Assembly (NCBI GenBank): GCA_934045075.1
Contig: OW203740.1
Coordinates: 15,042,346-15,106,345, forward strand
Direction: 5' to 3'
DNA from: Yponomeuta sedellus
Lineage: Eukaryota > Arthropoda > Insecta > Lepidoptera > Yponomeutidae
Length of the DNA stretch: 64,000 bases
Positions 1 through 10,480 of the stretch are shown one piece after another. Every line of letters begins with the position of its first letter. Position 1 is the first letter of the stretch. The notes beneath the pieces are model-generated. The model worked only from the letters and a program-made list of their open reading frames with translations, searched no databases and was not told the origin of the DNA. A program made the translations under genes and the position numbers.

Positions 1-115
1 GTAACATAACCTCACGCCTGTATCCCAGAAGGGTGGGCAGAGAGCAGGGACTGCCACTTGCCACGATCCTGACAGATCACATTCGCTTCATCAACGTTCA
101 AGGGCATAAAAAAGA
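1..115 (+). repeat. Lepidopteran interspersed repeat fragment (REP-X)
   Basis: Shares the blocks CTCACGCCTGTATCCC, CCACTTGCCA and TTCATCAACGTTC with 18445-18650 and 26745-26800. The pattern is a dispersed repeat, probably part of a retroelement, cut by the window edge. No open frame is kept, and the parent element was not identified. Confidence 0.5.
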
Positions 116-716
116 TCTTTAAAGTTTCACTACAAATATTATTTTTTATCTGTGGTATATTAGTATAAATTAGTGTATGTCGTGTATTGCGGGATGCCTC
201 TTTCGAAAAGTGTTCGGTCAGTGTAAATCTGGCGCGATATTTGCAAGACGTCTCGTAAAGTTACTTCGGAAGTAGAACAACCAAGGGGTCGAGGCGCTCG
301 GCTCAAATTAGATTGACTTATCAGGGGACGGTGACAAGACTAACTTTAACTTAGCCAATTTACTTTTGCTGCTAAATGAATGACGTTCGCATAACGCAAT
401 CAACTGTATTGTATTGCATAAAGTTAAGCCAAAGAAAGCTTTTCGCTGTGCATTTTTGTGAGGCGGTATTGACATCGAGTCAAAATTATATTACAAATTA
501 TTTGTGCACCTGAAATAGCCAAACAGGTCGGCGTCAAATTATAGGTTCATAGATGATAGAGAACACTTTATTTCACAACCACAAATAATTAATATTTTTT
601 ATATTACATAGGTGTAATATAAAAAGAAATTGTATCATAACTTTACTGTAATGTAATATTATCACTTATATTTTTTACTTTTGAATCTATTAGTATGTAT
701 ATGAAGAACCGACAAC
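116..716. other. AT-rich spacer, nothing recognised
   Basis: I see no coding pattern, terminal repeat or tRNA-like box here. A stretch near 548-590 (GAGAACACTTTATTTCAC) resembles the reversed AATAAA-bearing tails seen at 26221, 41277, 43552 and 61437, so a worn retroelement 3' end may lie there. Confidence 0.4.
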
Positions 717-929
717 CGTTGGAGTAAACGTGTTCTTGAGTGGAGACCGCGACTCGACAAACGTAGTGTAGGACGCCCTCCGACCAGGTGGGATGACGAT
801 ATGCGAAAAACTGCAGGCAGATGCTGGATGCGGCAAGCTAAACACAGGGCGCTATGACGCTCTTTAGGGGAGGGCTATGTCCAGCAGTGTACTACATAAT
901 ATAGCCTGAAGAAGAAGAAGAAGAAGTAT
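717..929 (+). mobile_element. RTE-clade LINE, 5'-truncated 3' end
   Basis: In the plus frame the sequence reads EWRPRLDKRSVGRPPTRW and then, after the RCWM block, the C-terminus GEGYVQQ, as at the end of lepidopteran RTE endonuclease/reverse transcriptases. One in-frame stop replaces the W of the usual ALWRSLG motif. It ends with the tail GTCCAGCAGTG, then TATAGCCTGAAGAAG and a short (GAA)n run. Only about 210 bp of 3' end remains, typical of incomplete LINE reverse transcription. The same tail recurs at more than ten sites in this window. Confidence 0.85.
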
Positions 930-2483
930 TTATATTTATTATTACACAGGGGCAGACCTTGGTGTCCCGCCCAAGCGGTACAGGGCGTGAGTTTATGTTG
1001 TTATACTTTATTTTTGTGCTTCTGTCCAATTTAAGTAAGTACTAATTGTTAATATGTTATATACGCTGTGTTGTCAGATAAAGAGACGGATACACTTTCA
1101 TACATTCTTGGGCCCGGGTGTAAAAAGGTGAAAGAGATGTCAATTTAGAGCTTATATATTAGCAAACCATCTCGGAAAATTCTGCGGATTTTGGCAATCT
1201 GAGAGCAGAGTTATAAGAGATTTAGTAAATTTAGCTATGCAACAAGCTGACAATGAAACTTATACTAAAATTATCCGTGTCCGTACAAGTTAAGCAAGAT
1301 CGTAAGTCTGTAGAAAGAAAACACTGGTTGGAGAGTTATAATAACAAAAGCAACAGAAAACACACTCCAAACGCACTAAACGATACGAGAAGACGAGTGA
1401 TCATAGATTGAGTCAGGGAGCTGTCACGCCTGTCACTATTAGGTGTTAGCACAGACACAGATTAAAAATACTGTTGACAAACACGGGTTACTACATGCAG
1501 ACTAATCGATAAAGTAATCGGCATCCTATTTTATTAGGAACATAAACTTATTTTTAAGATTTCTTGTCTTCCAGATTGTGAATTGAGCTCATTTTAACTT
1601 TTTTTTATTTTTATTTTAACGCATTTTTTAAACCATATCTCATCTATTTACAATCGGGCCCAGAAATCCCCGTCTCCTTTGTATTGTCTCCCTATCCCTA
1701 TGCTTCAGGCAGTACTGAATTTTATAAACATACATCTCACTAAACATAACATGTACTTGCATTGTTTAATCAAAACCAGAGCGCATAAGAGCAAGAGTTG
1801 TCTGCTCGGCGGCACGACTTTACGATCTTGACGTGTGTAATATATGCCAACATGAATTTGCAAGATACTACTGCGAGTTGGTTAATGAACGGATACGCTA
1901 ACTTACCTAATATATTGGCTGTTATTGAACTCCCAAGTTTGCTTCCTCGCAATCAAGTACAATTAGAAAAGTGTGGACACTTCTAAAGTAGCTCTTATCA
2001 CGTGCGCCTTAGGTCGAGTATAGAACGAGCAAGTTTATCTCCGGGTGTCGCTGAATGTAGCTATCGGCTGTAGTAAGCAAACATGCGAGCCATTGAAAGT
2101 TTGAACAAAAATATTTGTCCGTTTATTTACAACTGAATTCAAAATATTATGTTCTTTGCTTGCTACTACGAGTTTGTACTATAGTAGAGTGTCGTGGCTT
2201 GCAGCGAAAGTAGAGAACGTTGCTTATTTGAGGCGTACGTTTCTTAAGAGTTCCGTAGTGGAAGCCGAAAAACTACTTTTATATTATACTACGAATTGTA
2301 GTTTGATGAAACTCGGCCCGGCTTGGGTAGCATGATAACAAAAGTATATTCTATATCAAAAGTAACGACTTTCCAGTACAAAATAGTATCATATTTTGAT
2401 GAAAACGCGTGACTGGTACTCGTACCATTGCAATACCCATGTTGGTCTCGAAAACCTTATGTGCCGTCCCCGCAGAGCCATAG
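930..2483. other. Spacer without recognisable gene
   Basis: Mostly AT-rich unique-looking sequence. Short open frames of about 60 codons run on both strands at 1770-1986 with no splice sites, family motif or codon pattern in support. A fragment at 2284-2320 (TTTGATGAAACTC) matches the terminal repeat of the MITE family found at 26905, 41490 and 44452. Confidence 0.4.
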
Positions 2484-2537
2484 TTAGTTAGACCTGAGAT
2501 TTCGCACTTAGCCTCGTAGTTTGGTCACTGTAGGTAG
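2484..2537 (+). repeat. Short dispersed repeat (REP-AA)
   Basis: The block TTAGTTAGACCTGAGATTTC followed by a GTAGCAAG-like end recurs at 14602-14660 and 29368-29425. It has no tRNA-like box or open frame. It may be the tail of a SINE. Confidence 0.5.
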
Positions 2538-2741
2538 CAAGCGCTGAGGTACGTTAACGCTTCAGATACTAGGGTTTCCTTACGATGTTTTCCTTCACCG
2601 TCAGCGAGTGGTATTGCTGCTATAATTTCACAAATGTCCATAACTTAGAAAACAAAGTCATTGGTATATGCCGGGGTTCGAACCCACGACCTCTCGATTG
2701 AGAAGCCGGCGATCTACACCGCTCCGCTACAACCGCTTTCC
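2538..2741 (-). mobile_element. tRNA-derived SINE with RTE-type tail family (SINE-T3)
   Basis: On the minus strand a tRNA-like head carries box A-like GTAGCGGAGCGGTG and box B GGTTCGAACCC. Next comes a body with ATGACTTTGTTTTCTAAG and the block GTGAAGGAAAACATCGTAAG, then CCTCAGCGCTTG. The usual 3' part (CCACGCGTGCCC reversed, and the GCCTGTGCCCTGCAGTGGGA tail seen at 57478-57640) is missing, so this copy is 3'-truncated. The Pol III promoter halves are intact enough to be convincing. Confidence 0.8.
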
Positions 2742-3120
2742 CCGCAGAGTCAATTGTGCCTCGATCTTACCGCTGTAGTATCAAAACTCACACGCGTCTG
2801 CGTAACCTAATCTCGCAGCGCAACATTAACCCTCACAAGAGAATGTACTGTGAAGCGCCAGCTCTAAATCCAAGGCGAGGCCATTAAACTGTCAACGGTT
2901 TAGTGCCGGCAAATAAACGGTCCTTCGAGCCGGACACAGGGAAAGCGTTTTAGTCGCTAAACGGGACGCCTGGAAAGCTGGCCGTATCGTCGAGTTGCTG
3001 TTCAGACAGAGGGGCTCTTCTTTTTTAATTGGCTTTGTCGAAGATCGATTTTCACTGGACGATGTTTTTGCTAGAGCGAATTTGTTTATGAACACTTTTA
3101 GTCTGATTCGTAGGTTTAGT
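2742..3120. other. GC-richer non-repetitive block
   Basis: Around 50% GC by eye, in contrast with the AT-rich flanks, and not shared with other parts of the window. The plus frame is open from about 2913 to 3121 without a start codon, and the minus frame from 3095 to 2892 is also open. Neither peptide is recognised and neither has good splice sites. It could be a worn exon, a conserved non-coding element, or chance. Confidence 0.3.
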
Positions 3121-3135
3121 TAACATAACACGCTA

Positions 3136-3285
3136 TGAAAATGTAGGTCGGGGTGTCGATTCCCAAAGGAAGCTGCCTAACTTGATTTTTACAAATGGCC
3201 CCGGTCTGGGGGTTTGCATTGCGTATTTGTGATGTCCTGAGTCGTTACCACGGCTCAGGGTACACTAGTTTGGGACCAAGTCAAG
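3136..3285 (+). mobile_element. SINE fragment (SINE-T5)
   Basis: Starts at a box B-like GGTGTCGATTCCC. The body (ACAAATGGCC, then TATTTGTGATGTCCT, then GTTACCACGGCTCAGGGT) is shared with 41118-41265 and with the split copy at 13273-13830. The left half of the tRNA-like head is missing. Confidence 0.6.
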
Positions 3286-3491
3286 TGATTGCGTTCAAAA
3301 TATAAGTTTCTGGTATTTTTGGTACTTGTCGTACTTTATATGGCAATATTGTATTCTTGTTTTCTGTGTCTGCTTTGCTACTTCTTATTTTTATGAAAGT
3401 AGGAAAGTGGCACACTAAAAAAAAATAAGCAAGGCATTTATTTATTAAATATCTTCTTATTTTTCATTATTTTTTGCTAAATAAAAAACTA

Positions 3492-3804
3492 ACAGAAATA
3501 AAAGGAAGGCCATGAATATAAACATTTGAAGTGAAATTTCGTTCAGAAAAAATATTTTTTTTATGGGGTTATGTAAAAAGTTTAGTTTACAAGAACCAGT
3601 GTGGAAGTGTCCACGAGCTACAAACAGAACTTAGACGTATTATTCTGAATATCCACCGCAACAAGATCAAAAGATGGACAGGAGGGAGTGAAATAATCAA
3701 GTGCGACTTTGTATTCAACAGGAGGGGGACTCATTTTGAGCATTTGATGAATTGATTAATTTTGTTAAAAATGTTCAAATTTATGGTCTTCCTTTTATTT
3801 CTGA
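3492..3804. mobile_element. Tc1/mariner-like element, internally deleted
   Basis: The ends are inverted repeats of about 35 bp: left CAGAAATAAAAGGAAGGCCA, right (reversed) CAGAAATAAAAGGAAGACCA. They are flanked by TA on both sides (3490-3491 and 3805-3806), the TA target duplication expected of the Tc1/mariner superfamily. At 313 bp it is much shorter than an autonomous element, yet it keeps a transposase remnant, so it is a deletion derivative that can only have moved in trans. Confidence 0.8.
3531..3755 (+). pseudogene. C-terminal remnant of mariner-like transposase
   Basis: An open frame of 74 codons within the TA-flanked element. Its start FFLWGYVKSLVYKN resembles the FFLWG(Y/F)(V/L)K..VY block that precedes the C-terminus of many insect Tc1/mariner DDE transposases. 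The middle matches the helical ELQTELRR region and the end has GTHFEHL. The catalytic DDE core and the N-terminal DNA-binding domain are absent, so it cannot be active. The ATG at 3531 is only the first in the frame, not a claimed true start. Confidence 0.7.
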
Positions 3805-4791
3805 TAGTATGTTATTGAGCAAAAAATAATCCTTATGATGAAGCCTTCCGATCGGTGTGATAAAGATACAGGGGAATTTTTTTTTCGTGTAGCGGGTTCG
3901 ATTCCCGGTTCAACCGTGTAATTATTTAAAAATCTATGAATGCAGTTAAGATTGTTTTTTAAATTAAAATAATGTCTTCTTTCAGTAAACTGTTCCATCT
4001 ACAATATTAAAGGTACTATCCCTCCATGTGGCATATCCCTGGGACGCCCTGTATAGTATTGTAGATTTCTTTTTCTGTGGGTGGTTTTTAAACTCATGAA
4101 GAATGCAGATGGCTTTATTAGGTTTTTGAAATACAGATTTTGAAACCAGAGAACTAACCTCTAGTGCAAGTTCTAAGGAGGCTAGTGAACTAATGATTTT
4201 ACTTCCCTTCCTTCTTAATACTAAGAAGGTTATTTAGGTCTTAAAATCTCTTATAGGATAGTAAGAGACGGAGGTAAGCTAAATTAAAAGAAAATTCTTT
4301 TACATAACTAATCTGTGGAGGATGTGTTTAATTTCACGGTTCTGTAATATAAAAACTTGACCACGCTATCAACATTTTTGACGAATTTAAAAAAAGAATA
4401 AGTTGTTAGAATGTGACGTAGTTATTGAAACTTGTTAAACCGATACTATACGATCAATACGTTTTCCAGTTTCTCGCTATTCGCCCGTACGCTCCGACGA
4501 ATATTACTCTTACAAGTATTAGGTCCGAACTCCTCCGAACTAAATTAATTTTACGGTTTCATGCTCCCTTTCCCTGTATAACGTGTCATAGAATCAGACT
4601 AATGACGTCAAGTCTGTCTCTGACTAATAGTTGCTCGAGCGACCAGCTGAGAGCCACATGGGGGCTGGAGCTAACCCGGCAGCTCTGAGAGCACATTACA
4701 ATAGGCACAGGTAAAAGGACCAGTTCAAATTCATTCGCGATCCTTGCTTTTATATTTTTTTGATTTGTGTCTTTCGGACAGGATAGATAGT
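3805..4791. other. Spacer with a tRNA-like scrap
   Basis: Near 3890-3920 a box B-like GCGGGTTCGATTCCC suggests a worn SINE head without a matching box A. At 4027-4055 GGCATATCCCTGGGACGCCC resembles the termini of dispersed lepidopteran repeats. The rest holds small open frames on both strands (4425-4916) with no recognised content. Confidence 0.35.
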
Positions 4792-5171
4792 CCGAAGCGC
4801 TCGTGGCCAATAACTTGGTAAACAACAACAGGCGCGGTCAGGTGCTGGATGGGTGACCGTTTTCTGACTTCCACTAGTGGATTTTTCCCCGAGCGCTTCC
4901 GTGTTCCGCAAGGCACGTCAAGCCGTTGGTACTGACTGTCATATAATGGCAGTCGTCGTCGTCGTTGGCAGCCATGTCAGAGGCCTTATGGGCGGCTTCA
5001 TAAATTCTGATAGCTTACTGTCAGAATTAAGTAAGATCGTAAGCCAGCGGCGGGCCGTAGCCCACCAACCCGGTTCTCCACCAACCCGGACTTGGCCCCC
5101 GTGGCGGAGTATGGCCTAACCTAACCTAAGCTATGTGCCCCAGCAGTGGGGACATACGAAGGGTTGATACC
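4792..5171 (+). mobile_element. 5S-rRNA-derived SINE (SINE-5S), near full length
   Basis: The head (GAAGCGCTCGTGGCC, then AACAACAGGCGCGGTCAG, then GGATGGGTGACCG) matches the order and sequence of the internal promoter of metazoan 5S rRNA genes (box A, intermediate element, box C). The body contains CGAGCGCTTCCGTG and GCAAGGCACGT. The 3' end GTGCCCCAGCAGTGGGGACA followed by GGGTTGATA parallels the RTE LINE tail. An extra (GTC)n run lies near 4950. Open frames in it are by-products of the repeat. Confidence 0.8.
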
Positions 5172-5359
5172 AGATTGCACTATTAAACAAACTGACAGGT
5201 ACAAAGGCCACAGGCGTACGCTAAGGCTAACAGACTGCGAAACGCGATGTTCGGTTCAACCGTGCCACGATAAGGGACAGCTCATATCAAACAAAATTAA
5301 AGGGGTAGCATCTTCTGTTCTATTAAGTATCTATAAGTTTTGAGAAAACTCGCGGTAAA
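5172..5359. other. Spacer
   Basis: A continuation beyond the SINE with a short open frame (5146-5343). I recognise nothing in it. Confidence 0.3.
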
Positions 5360-5660
5360 ATGTATCATAATTTGGAAAGGGCTGGGCGCAGTTTTTCATG
5401 CAACACGAACACAGTGCTGATTTACGCAGATTTCCCTGAGCTTGCTGCTGCCGAAGCTGGCTGACTCTGCCGTCCTTTTGTGCCTACATAGAGATTTAAC
5501 GAGCACCCTCGTAGCCGCGGCGAAACACGCCGATAAAAATCGAATTTGCGATAATTGGTTCCGCGCGAGCGAGCAAAATGACTCGGCTACCTACTAGCTC
5601 GTAGCGCGCGTTATAATGCGACGCCCATTTTAATTTGGACTCTTATTGTAATAGTTTTCT
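5360..5660. other. CpG-richer unique block, possible regulatory DNA
   Basis: Contains GC-rich words such as GTAGCCGCGGCGAAACACGC and GGTTCCGCGCGAGCGAGC amid AT-rich DNA, plus CGATAAAAATCGA, a perfect 13-base inverted motif. It matches no repeat family in the window. With no splice sites or open frame it reads more like a conserved non-coding or promoter-type element than an exon. This is inference from composition only. Confidence 0.3.
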
Positions 5661-6285
5661 GTAACGGACACGAAAATACACACATAAAAATAGGACACGG
5701 ACAGTTGGAAACAGCTTTGTAATTGGTTATACGAGTAAGTGTATTAATCGAAATTACTTATTAGGTAATACGTAATTACCATATATTCTAATAAATAATC
5801 GCTTGGAATCGTTTAATATATAACTGTGTATGAGCATCGCTAATCATTAAACCATACTAGCTTTTGTAATACTTAGTAATTTTTATAAAAATGTTTTCTC
5901 AAATACAATAAAGTCGACAAATTAAACCGCATCGTTACAATGCTCTTGTTCGTGGCAATGTCATGTGAGTGACCAAACCCAAGCCTTAGACGTAGGGCGA
6001 GCAAGAGGGTAGTGTCTAGGGAGTCTTCAAATGTCTTTTTAGTATTTGTAAGTACATAGCATATAAGATAACTTGAACTTGTAAAACCAAGAGCACTTGC
6101 CAACAAACTGTTATGCAGTTTGGCAGAAACCAACTTCTGTATTTTTATTTGAATAAATGTTTTCAATCAATCAATATTAGCAAATACTAATTAGTGCAAA
6201 TCACAATAACGATAATGCACTTTACGTCTAATGCTGAATATTTTTGCAGCGCTTTCTTTGCGTACGTGAATATACTGATTAGTAT
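5661..6285. other. AT-rich spacer
   Basis: AT-rich sequence with one minus-strand open frame of 97 codons (6166-5873) that has no family motif. Nothing else is recognised. Confidence 0.35.
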
Positions 6286-6554
6286 CGATATCAACCCTTG
6301 TATGAGGTTGGTGGAGGATTGCAAGACAGTGGCGGGCCTTACTGTCCACTGACATGGCTAAACGACCGCCATTACATGACAGCCGGTTCCAACGGCTTAA
6401 CGTGACTTGCGAAGCACGGAAGCGCCCACATGCGGGAAAATCCCACTAGTGGCAGTCACAGGACGGTCACCTATCCTGCACCTGGCCGCGCTTATTGTTG
6501 CTTAACCAAGAGATTTATTCCAATCACTCAGTTCGAATAGGCCACGAGCGCTTC
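6286..6554 (-). mobile_element. 5S-derived SINE, internally deleted, with imperfect TSD
   Basis: A minus-strand copy with the 5S-like head (right end GGCCACGAGCGCTTC) and the 3' end ATATCAACCCTTGTATG at left. The block carrying the GGGGCACGGG tail and the GGCCATACTCCACC region is deleted between 6303 and 6306. Flanks CTGATTAGTAT (6275-6285) and CTGATAAGTAT (6554-6564) are a target duplication with one mismatch, showing LINE-type integration. Confidence 0.8.
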
Positions 6555-6587
6555 TGATAAGTATGAAAAATATAATTATGTTTAGAT

Positions 6588-6783
6588 TGGAGTAAACGTG
6601 TCCTTGAGTGGAGACCGCTACTCAGCAAACGTAGTGTAGGACGCCCTCCGCCTAGGTGGGATGACGCTCTGCGAAAAACTGCAGGCAGATGCTGGATGCG
6701 GCAAGCTGAAGACAGGGAGCTATGGTGCTGATTAGGGGAGGGCTATGTCCAGCAGTGGACTAGTATAGCCTGGCGACGACGAT
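6588..6783 (+). mobile_element. RTE LINE 3' end
   Basis: Same C-terminal coding end as at 717-929, with the RW-DD and RCWMRQAEDR blocks readable in frame and the YVQQWT end intact. A stop replaces the residue after LW. It ends TATAGCCTGGCGACGACGAT. Confidence 0.8.
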
Positions 6784-6809
6784 GTATAGATTGTCAATTT
6801 TGAATTATG

Positions 6810-6957
6810 AAGAACGATAACTGCGATCCCCAACCCGCATGCATGCCCAGCGTGGGGATTATGGGCATTACCCCACAATGATGGCACAACCTTGCGCTAT
6901 GGCGCTCATTACGGGATTGCTATGTCCAGCAGTGGACTAATATAGCCTGAAGAAGAA
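6810..6957 (+). mobile_element. RTE-related 3' end, deleted variant
   Basis: Begins CGATCCCCAACCCGCATGC, matching the variant tail at 13382-13580 and 63665-63870. It then joins GCGCTATGGCGCTCATTA and ends GTCCAGCAGTGGACTAATAT, then AGCCTGAAGAAGAAG. It is separate from the preceding copy and carries a different upstream sequence. Confidence 0.65.
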
Positions 6958-7789
6958 GAACGATATAATTACGATACTAATTAAAGCGGTTTTAGTATCG
7001 TTAATATCTTCTGGCTTTTATACCAGACATCTTCATCTACGTCGGGATGTACTTCGGAGAGTATGCTTATGAACTCCATGAACTCATACCGCCATCTCCA
7101 TTTTACAATTGGAACACTAGATGTACTGCGGATTACCATACGTACTTTGTTGACAACCCTAGCCTTCGGAGCAAGTGCTTTTCGTCATCCTTCATGATGC
7201 CTCGTTATGAAGCCAAAGTGTGAAACACCTCGCCATGTTCCGTTTCTCTGAACCATTACAACCTGAAGCTCTTTGAGATGGGTGTGAACAAGCTTCTTAT
7301 GGGCAAATTCGGTCCATCCTAGACCTCATCTTAAACGTCGGACTAGGTAGAAGTCAACAGCAAGGCCATTTCTTAAAAAAAATCTAAATAATTCATAATG
7401 CTACATACAGTAGCCCTTTAAGCAAGTGTGCATCGTTTTATTGTGATACTAAGTGGCTATTATCGAAGCTGACGGTAATCGGGCATGAATCGAGCAGTTT
7501 GAGCGGCAAATTGCAGTCGAGTCTACTTATTTCGAGTTCGAGTGCTCGCGAATCGAGTCCCTGTATAACCTTTAACTCGATTATCGGATTCGGTCTCCCG
7601 ATGCAACTGGCTGTGCTCGAGGGCCGTTTTATTAGAGGAAGAAATTCAATGCGCTTACGTTGGCGCGGAAAATTTTAATTCGACTTTCAAATAGGGAAGC
7701 TGTTTATTTTCATTAACTATGTCACTTTAATATTCCGTGGGAAGTTATGATTTTTATTCTACTTTGACATCTTATTCACCTGATTGTTT
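6958..7789. other. Spacer with GC-richer unique block
   Basis: No repeat or gene recognised. The part at about 7480-7720 is richer in CpG and in TCGA/CGAG words than its flanks and shows no similarity to the repeat families here. It could be conserved non-coding DNA. Confidence 0.3.
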
Positions 7790-8151
7790 CCCCTTAATTG
7801 AACAGAGTGATTGGAAGCAGTCACTATGGTTAAGTAATAATAGGCGCGGTCAGGTGCCGATGGGTGACCTTCGAGTGACTACTGCTAGTGGCATTTTTTC
7901 CGAGCCCTTCGTGCTTTGTAAGGCACCCTAAGCCGTTGATCCCGGTACCAACGGCCTACATTGGCCAGTCGTTAAGCCATGTCAGAGGCCTTATGGGCGA
8001 GTTGATATATTCTAACAGTAAGGTCCGCCACTGTCTTACAAACCTCCACAAACCCGGACTTTGTCCCTGTGGTGGAGCATTGCCTAACCTTCCTGCAATG
8101 CAGGAAGAGACCCGTGCCCCCAGCATTGGGGACATACAAAGGGGTGATATC
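7790..8151 (+). mobile_element. 5S-derived SINE, diverged copy
   Basis: A plus-strand copy beginning within the head (GTGATTGGAAGCAGTCAC, then TAATAATAGGCGCGGTCAGG and GATGGGTGACC). It continues through the whole body (GCCATGTCAGAGGCCTTATG, CCACTGTCTTACA) to the 3' end GCCCCCAGCATTGGGGACAT then GTGATATC. It is older than the 22906-23274 copy, judging by its substitutions. Its overlapping open frames are not genes. Confidence 0.8.
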
Positions 8152-9302
8152 AATTGTTTTGTGCTGTGTAAAATACGTTACATTCGTAATTGCGAAACTG
8201 TTATAGTTAAGTCACTAACTAGCTAACGGTGAAATTACAAAGTCATTGAGGAGCCTGCCCGACATCGACATGACATCCGAACAATTATTGTGTAATAATT
8301 TGCTCCTATCCATATTTAAGATCAAATCAAAATGTGAATGGCAGGTAAATAACTGAACGTGAAGAATGGACTTACCCACAAAGTAAACAGGGTTGTAAAT
8401 ATGCCGAGTCGCAGATTAAATCTCTGGCACACAATGGAAATATCAGGTTCCTGTTGGTTTTCGGAGCGTGGAATTAAAAAGGAATGTCATGATCAATCAC
8501 TTTTATTTTAGACTGAAACACTATCGGAAATGGAATTCTACAGTCGGCAGCGGATGAGACTTTGAATATTTGCTGCAAAATCGCCCGTAACCTTTAGATT
8601 TAAAACTTAATGCAATAAAAATCATTAATGGTTTTTGAATACGTCTTTTTAAAAAACGCACATTATTAATCTTAACAGCTGTGACAACTATTTTTAGACC
8701 CTACAGTCTATAACTTAGGATCAACAACCGAGGACCTCAATCGATTTTCGCTAAAAACGGCCGTTTTTGGCACAACTGCTTTAAAGTCCCAGATTCTTGG
8801 AACTGGGTTTCAATTCAGTTGGTTTATTTTATTTATTTAATTAGGTTTATCAACAGTATATAACATTCTTACGTGCTAACAATTTTTATGAAGTTATGTT
8901 GAACTAGATGTATAACTTATTATAGATAAACACAGCATGCAAAACATAAGTAGTTATCTACGTACTTACAGCTACCGGTTCTAAGAATAGCTACTTAATT
9001 TATTAAGACCACGACTTTTCACTTTTGTTCTGAAGTTGTTCGTAATACAATAAAATAAAGTGCACGAAAAAGTTTATGTACTATCGACTGTATGTACCTA
9101 CGTCTGTTTGTTCTACTTCGTTGGACTGTTTGTTCAACATTCACACTTACGTCGTGTGAGATCGATGAGCACGCAACGATGAGGCACTCTTGGCCGACTA
9201 ACCCTTTACCAGACCGTGGTTTAGTAGTTACAATCTTAAATTAAGCCTTATCAGATCGAAATAAAGTTCAAAACCAACGGACAATGTCTACTAGCTCTGC
9301 TC
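8152..9302. other. AT-rich spacer
   Basis: No gene, tRNA-like box or terminal inverted repeat recognised. Confidence 0.4.
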
Positions 9303-9400
9303 GATATCAACCCTTGTGTGTCCCCAGTGCTGGGGCACGGGTCTTTTCCTGTATCGCAGGATGGTTCACGGGGGCCAAGTCCGGGTTGGTGGAGAATCTG
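9303..9400 (-). mobile_element. 5S-derived SINE, 3' fragment
   Basis: Only the LINE-like 3' end remains: ATATCAACCCTTGTGTGTCC, the GCTGGGGCACGGGTC block, and GGGGCCAAGTCCGGGTTGG. The 5S-like head is absent, as expected for 5' truncation during reverse transcription. Confidence 0.75.
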
Positions 9401-9870
9401 CGAACGATCTCTTCGTTAAAGGGTAAAATTGACAAATGACTTTTTTATTCTTTACCTCTATTTCATTTTTTCACACAATCTAGAAACCAAACTATTGTAA
9501 TATGCAAAATCTTCCTTAAAAACTATATTTAAGAAATTTGTAATACATAATACTATTAGTTGGTACGTTTGTTTTATTTTTGAAACGATTTTAGGGATTT
9601 TACGTTTAGTACACTGGAACTAGGTATTAAGTAGCCCCAATGACCTTGGCCATACAATACCATAACTATGATTTTAATATCAACATGTCGACTGATTCCA
9701 AAACGCCATCATCATCATCATTGTGTTGTTGCCACGATCTATAAGAGATAATTCATTGATGTTTCATGAAAATCGGGCGAATATTTTGGAACTTCAAACG
9801 AAAAAAAGTTAATATTTATTTTAGCGTAAATTTTTATGATATAATAATATACGCTGCCATTACAGTGTAA
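9401..9870. other. AT-rich spacer
   Basis: Nothing recognised except a short (ATC)n run at about 9708-9722. Confidence 0.4.
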
Positions 9871-10001
9871 GGGTCGGTTTTTGAATGAATATCACTAAGT
9901 AAATACTTAAGTATCGTTCTGTCACGCTCTTTTCTGAGAAATTCGAAGAGACTGCACAACAACCATTTACTTAGCGAAATTCTCAATTCAGAAACTGTCC
10001 C
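9871..10001. mobile_element. Small MITE (MITE-3)
   Basis: The ends are inverted: left GGGTCGGTTTTTGAATGAAT, right reversed GGGACAGTTTCTGAATTGAG. The core GTCACGCTCTTTTCTGAGAA is shared with 56428-56546, and the left end with the truncated copy at 63959-64000. At 131 bp it has no coding capacity. The superfamily is not decided because the flanking bases give no clear duplication. Confidence 0.7.
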
Positions 10002-10031
10002 AAAGGGTTGTTTATTAACATGTTTTATTAA

Positions 10032-10069
10032 TGTGCTATAACATACCCGTATGGGTATGTTATAGCACA
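10032..10069. repeat. Perfect 17-bp inverted repeat
   Basis: Arms TGTGCTATAACATACCC and GGGTATGTTATAGCACA are separated by GTAT. The arms are perfect. No T-run or coding neighbour suggests a terminator or RNA gene. Confidence 0.7.
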
Positions 10070-10228
10070 GAACAGAACCTTTTTCGAGCTTAAATTAACC
10101 ATCACCGTAAACCGCGAAGCCAGTTACTCACCATGTCAGTATGTAAAAAGGTTAAAGATGTCCACTCATCATAGCATCCTAGTACCACGACGCATCTGAA
10201 AAGACAAGAAAAACATGATTATATTATG

Positions 10229-10339
10229 TTTAATGCACTAACCCGTGCTGAGGACAAATTTAAAAAGCACGGATAGCCAGAGGTCGCGGGTTCGAATCCC
10301 GGCATGGGTGGAATTTTTAGCCTCTAAATAGGTTTTTAA
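10229..10339 (+). mobile_element. Snap-back copy of the 308-bp tRNA-like SINE (SINE-T1)
   Basis: The left end is the family's 3' terminus in reverse (TAATGCACTAACCCGTGCT). It is joined directly to the plus-oriented second half of the tRNA-like region (GCACGGATAGCCAGAGG, box B GGGTTCGAATCCCGG) and the end TAGCCTCTAAATAGG. The inverted junction follows the same pattern as at 29953, 41819 and 49541. Confidence 0.75.
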
Positions 10340-10480
10340 ACACGAAAAACGTGTTAGTATCGATTTATAGGAAAGCCTGTGACATCCAATGATTAAGGTT
10401 TGTTGCAGCTAGACTAGAAAATTTCGGGCTAGACTGTGGCGACCTCGTTATCTTCTTCAAGGCCCCTTAAGAGTTTTATT

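Noticed and set aside
4792..5171. Functional 5S rRNA gene
   Set aside because: Only the internal promoter region resembles 5S. The 5' half is diverged and the sequence continues into SINE body and LINE-like tail.
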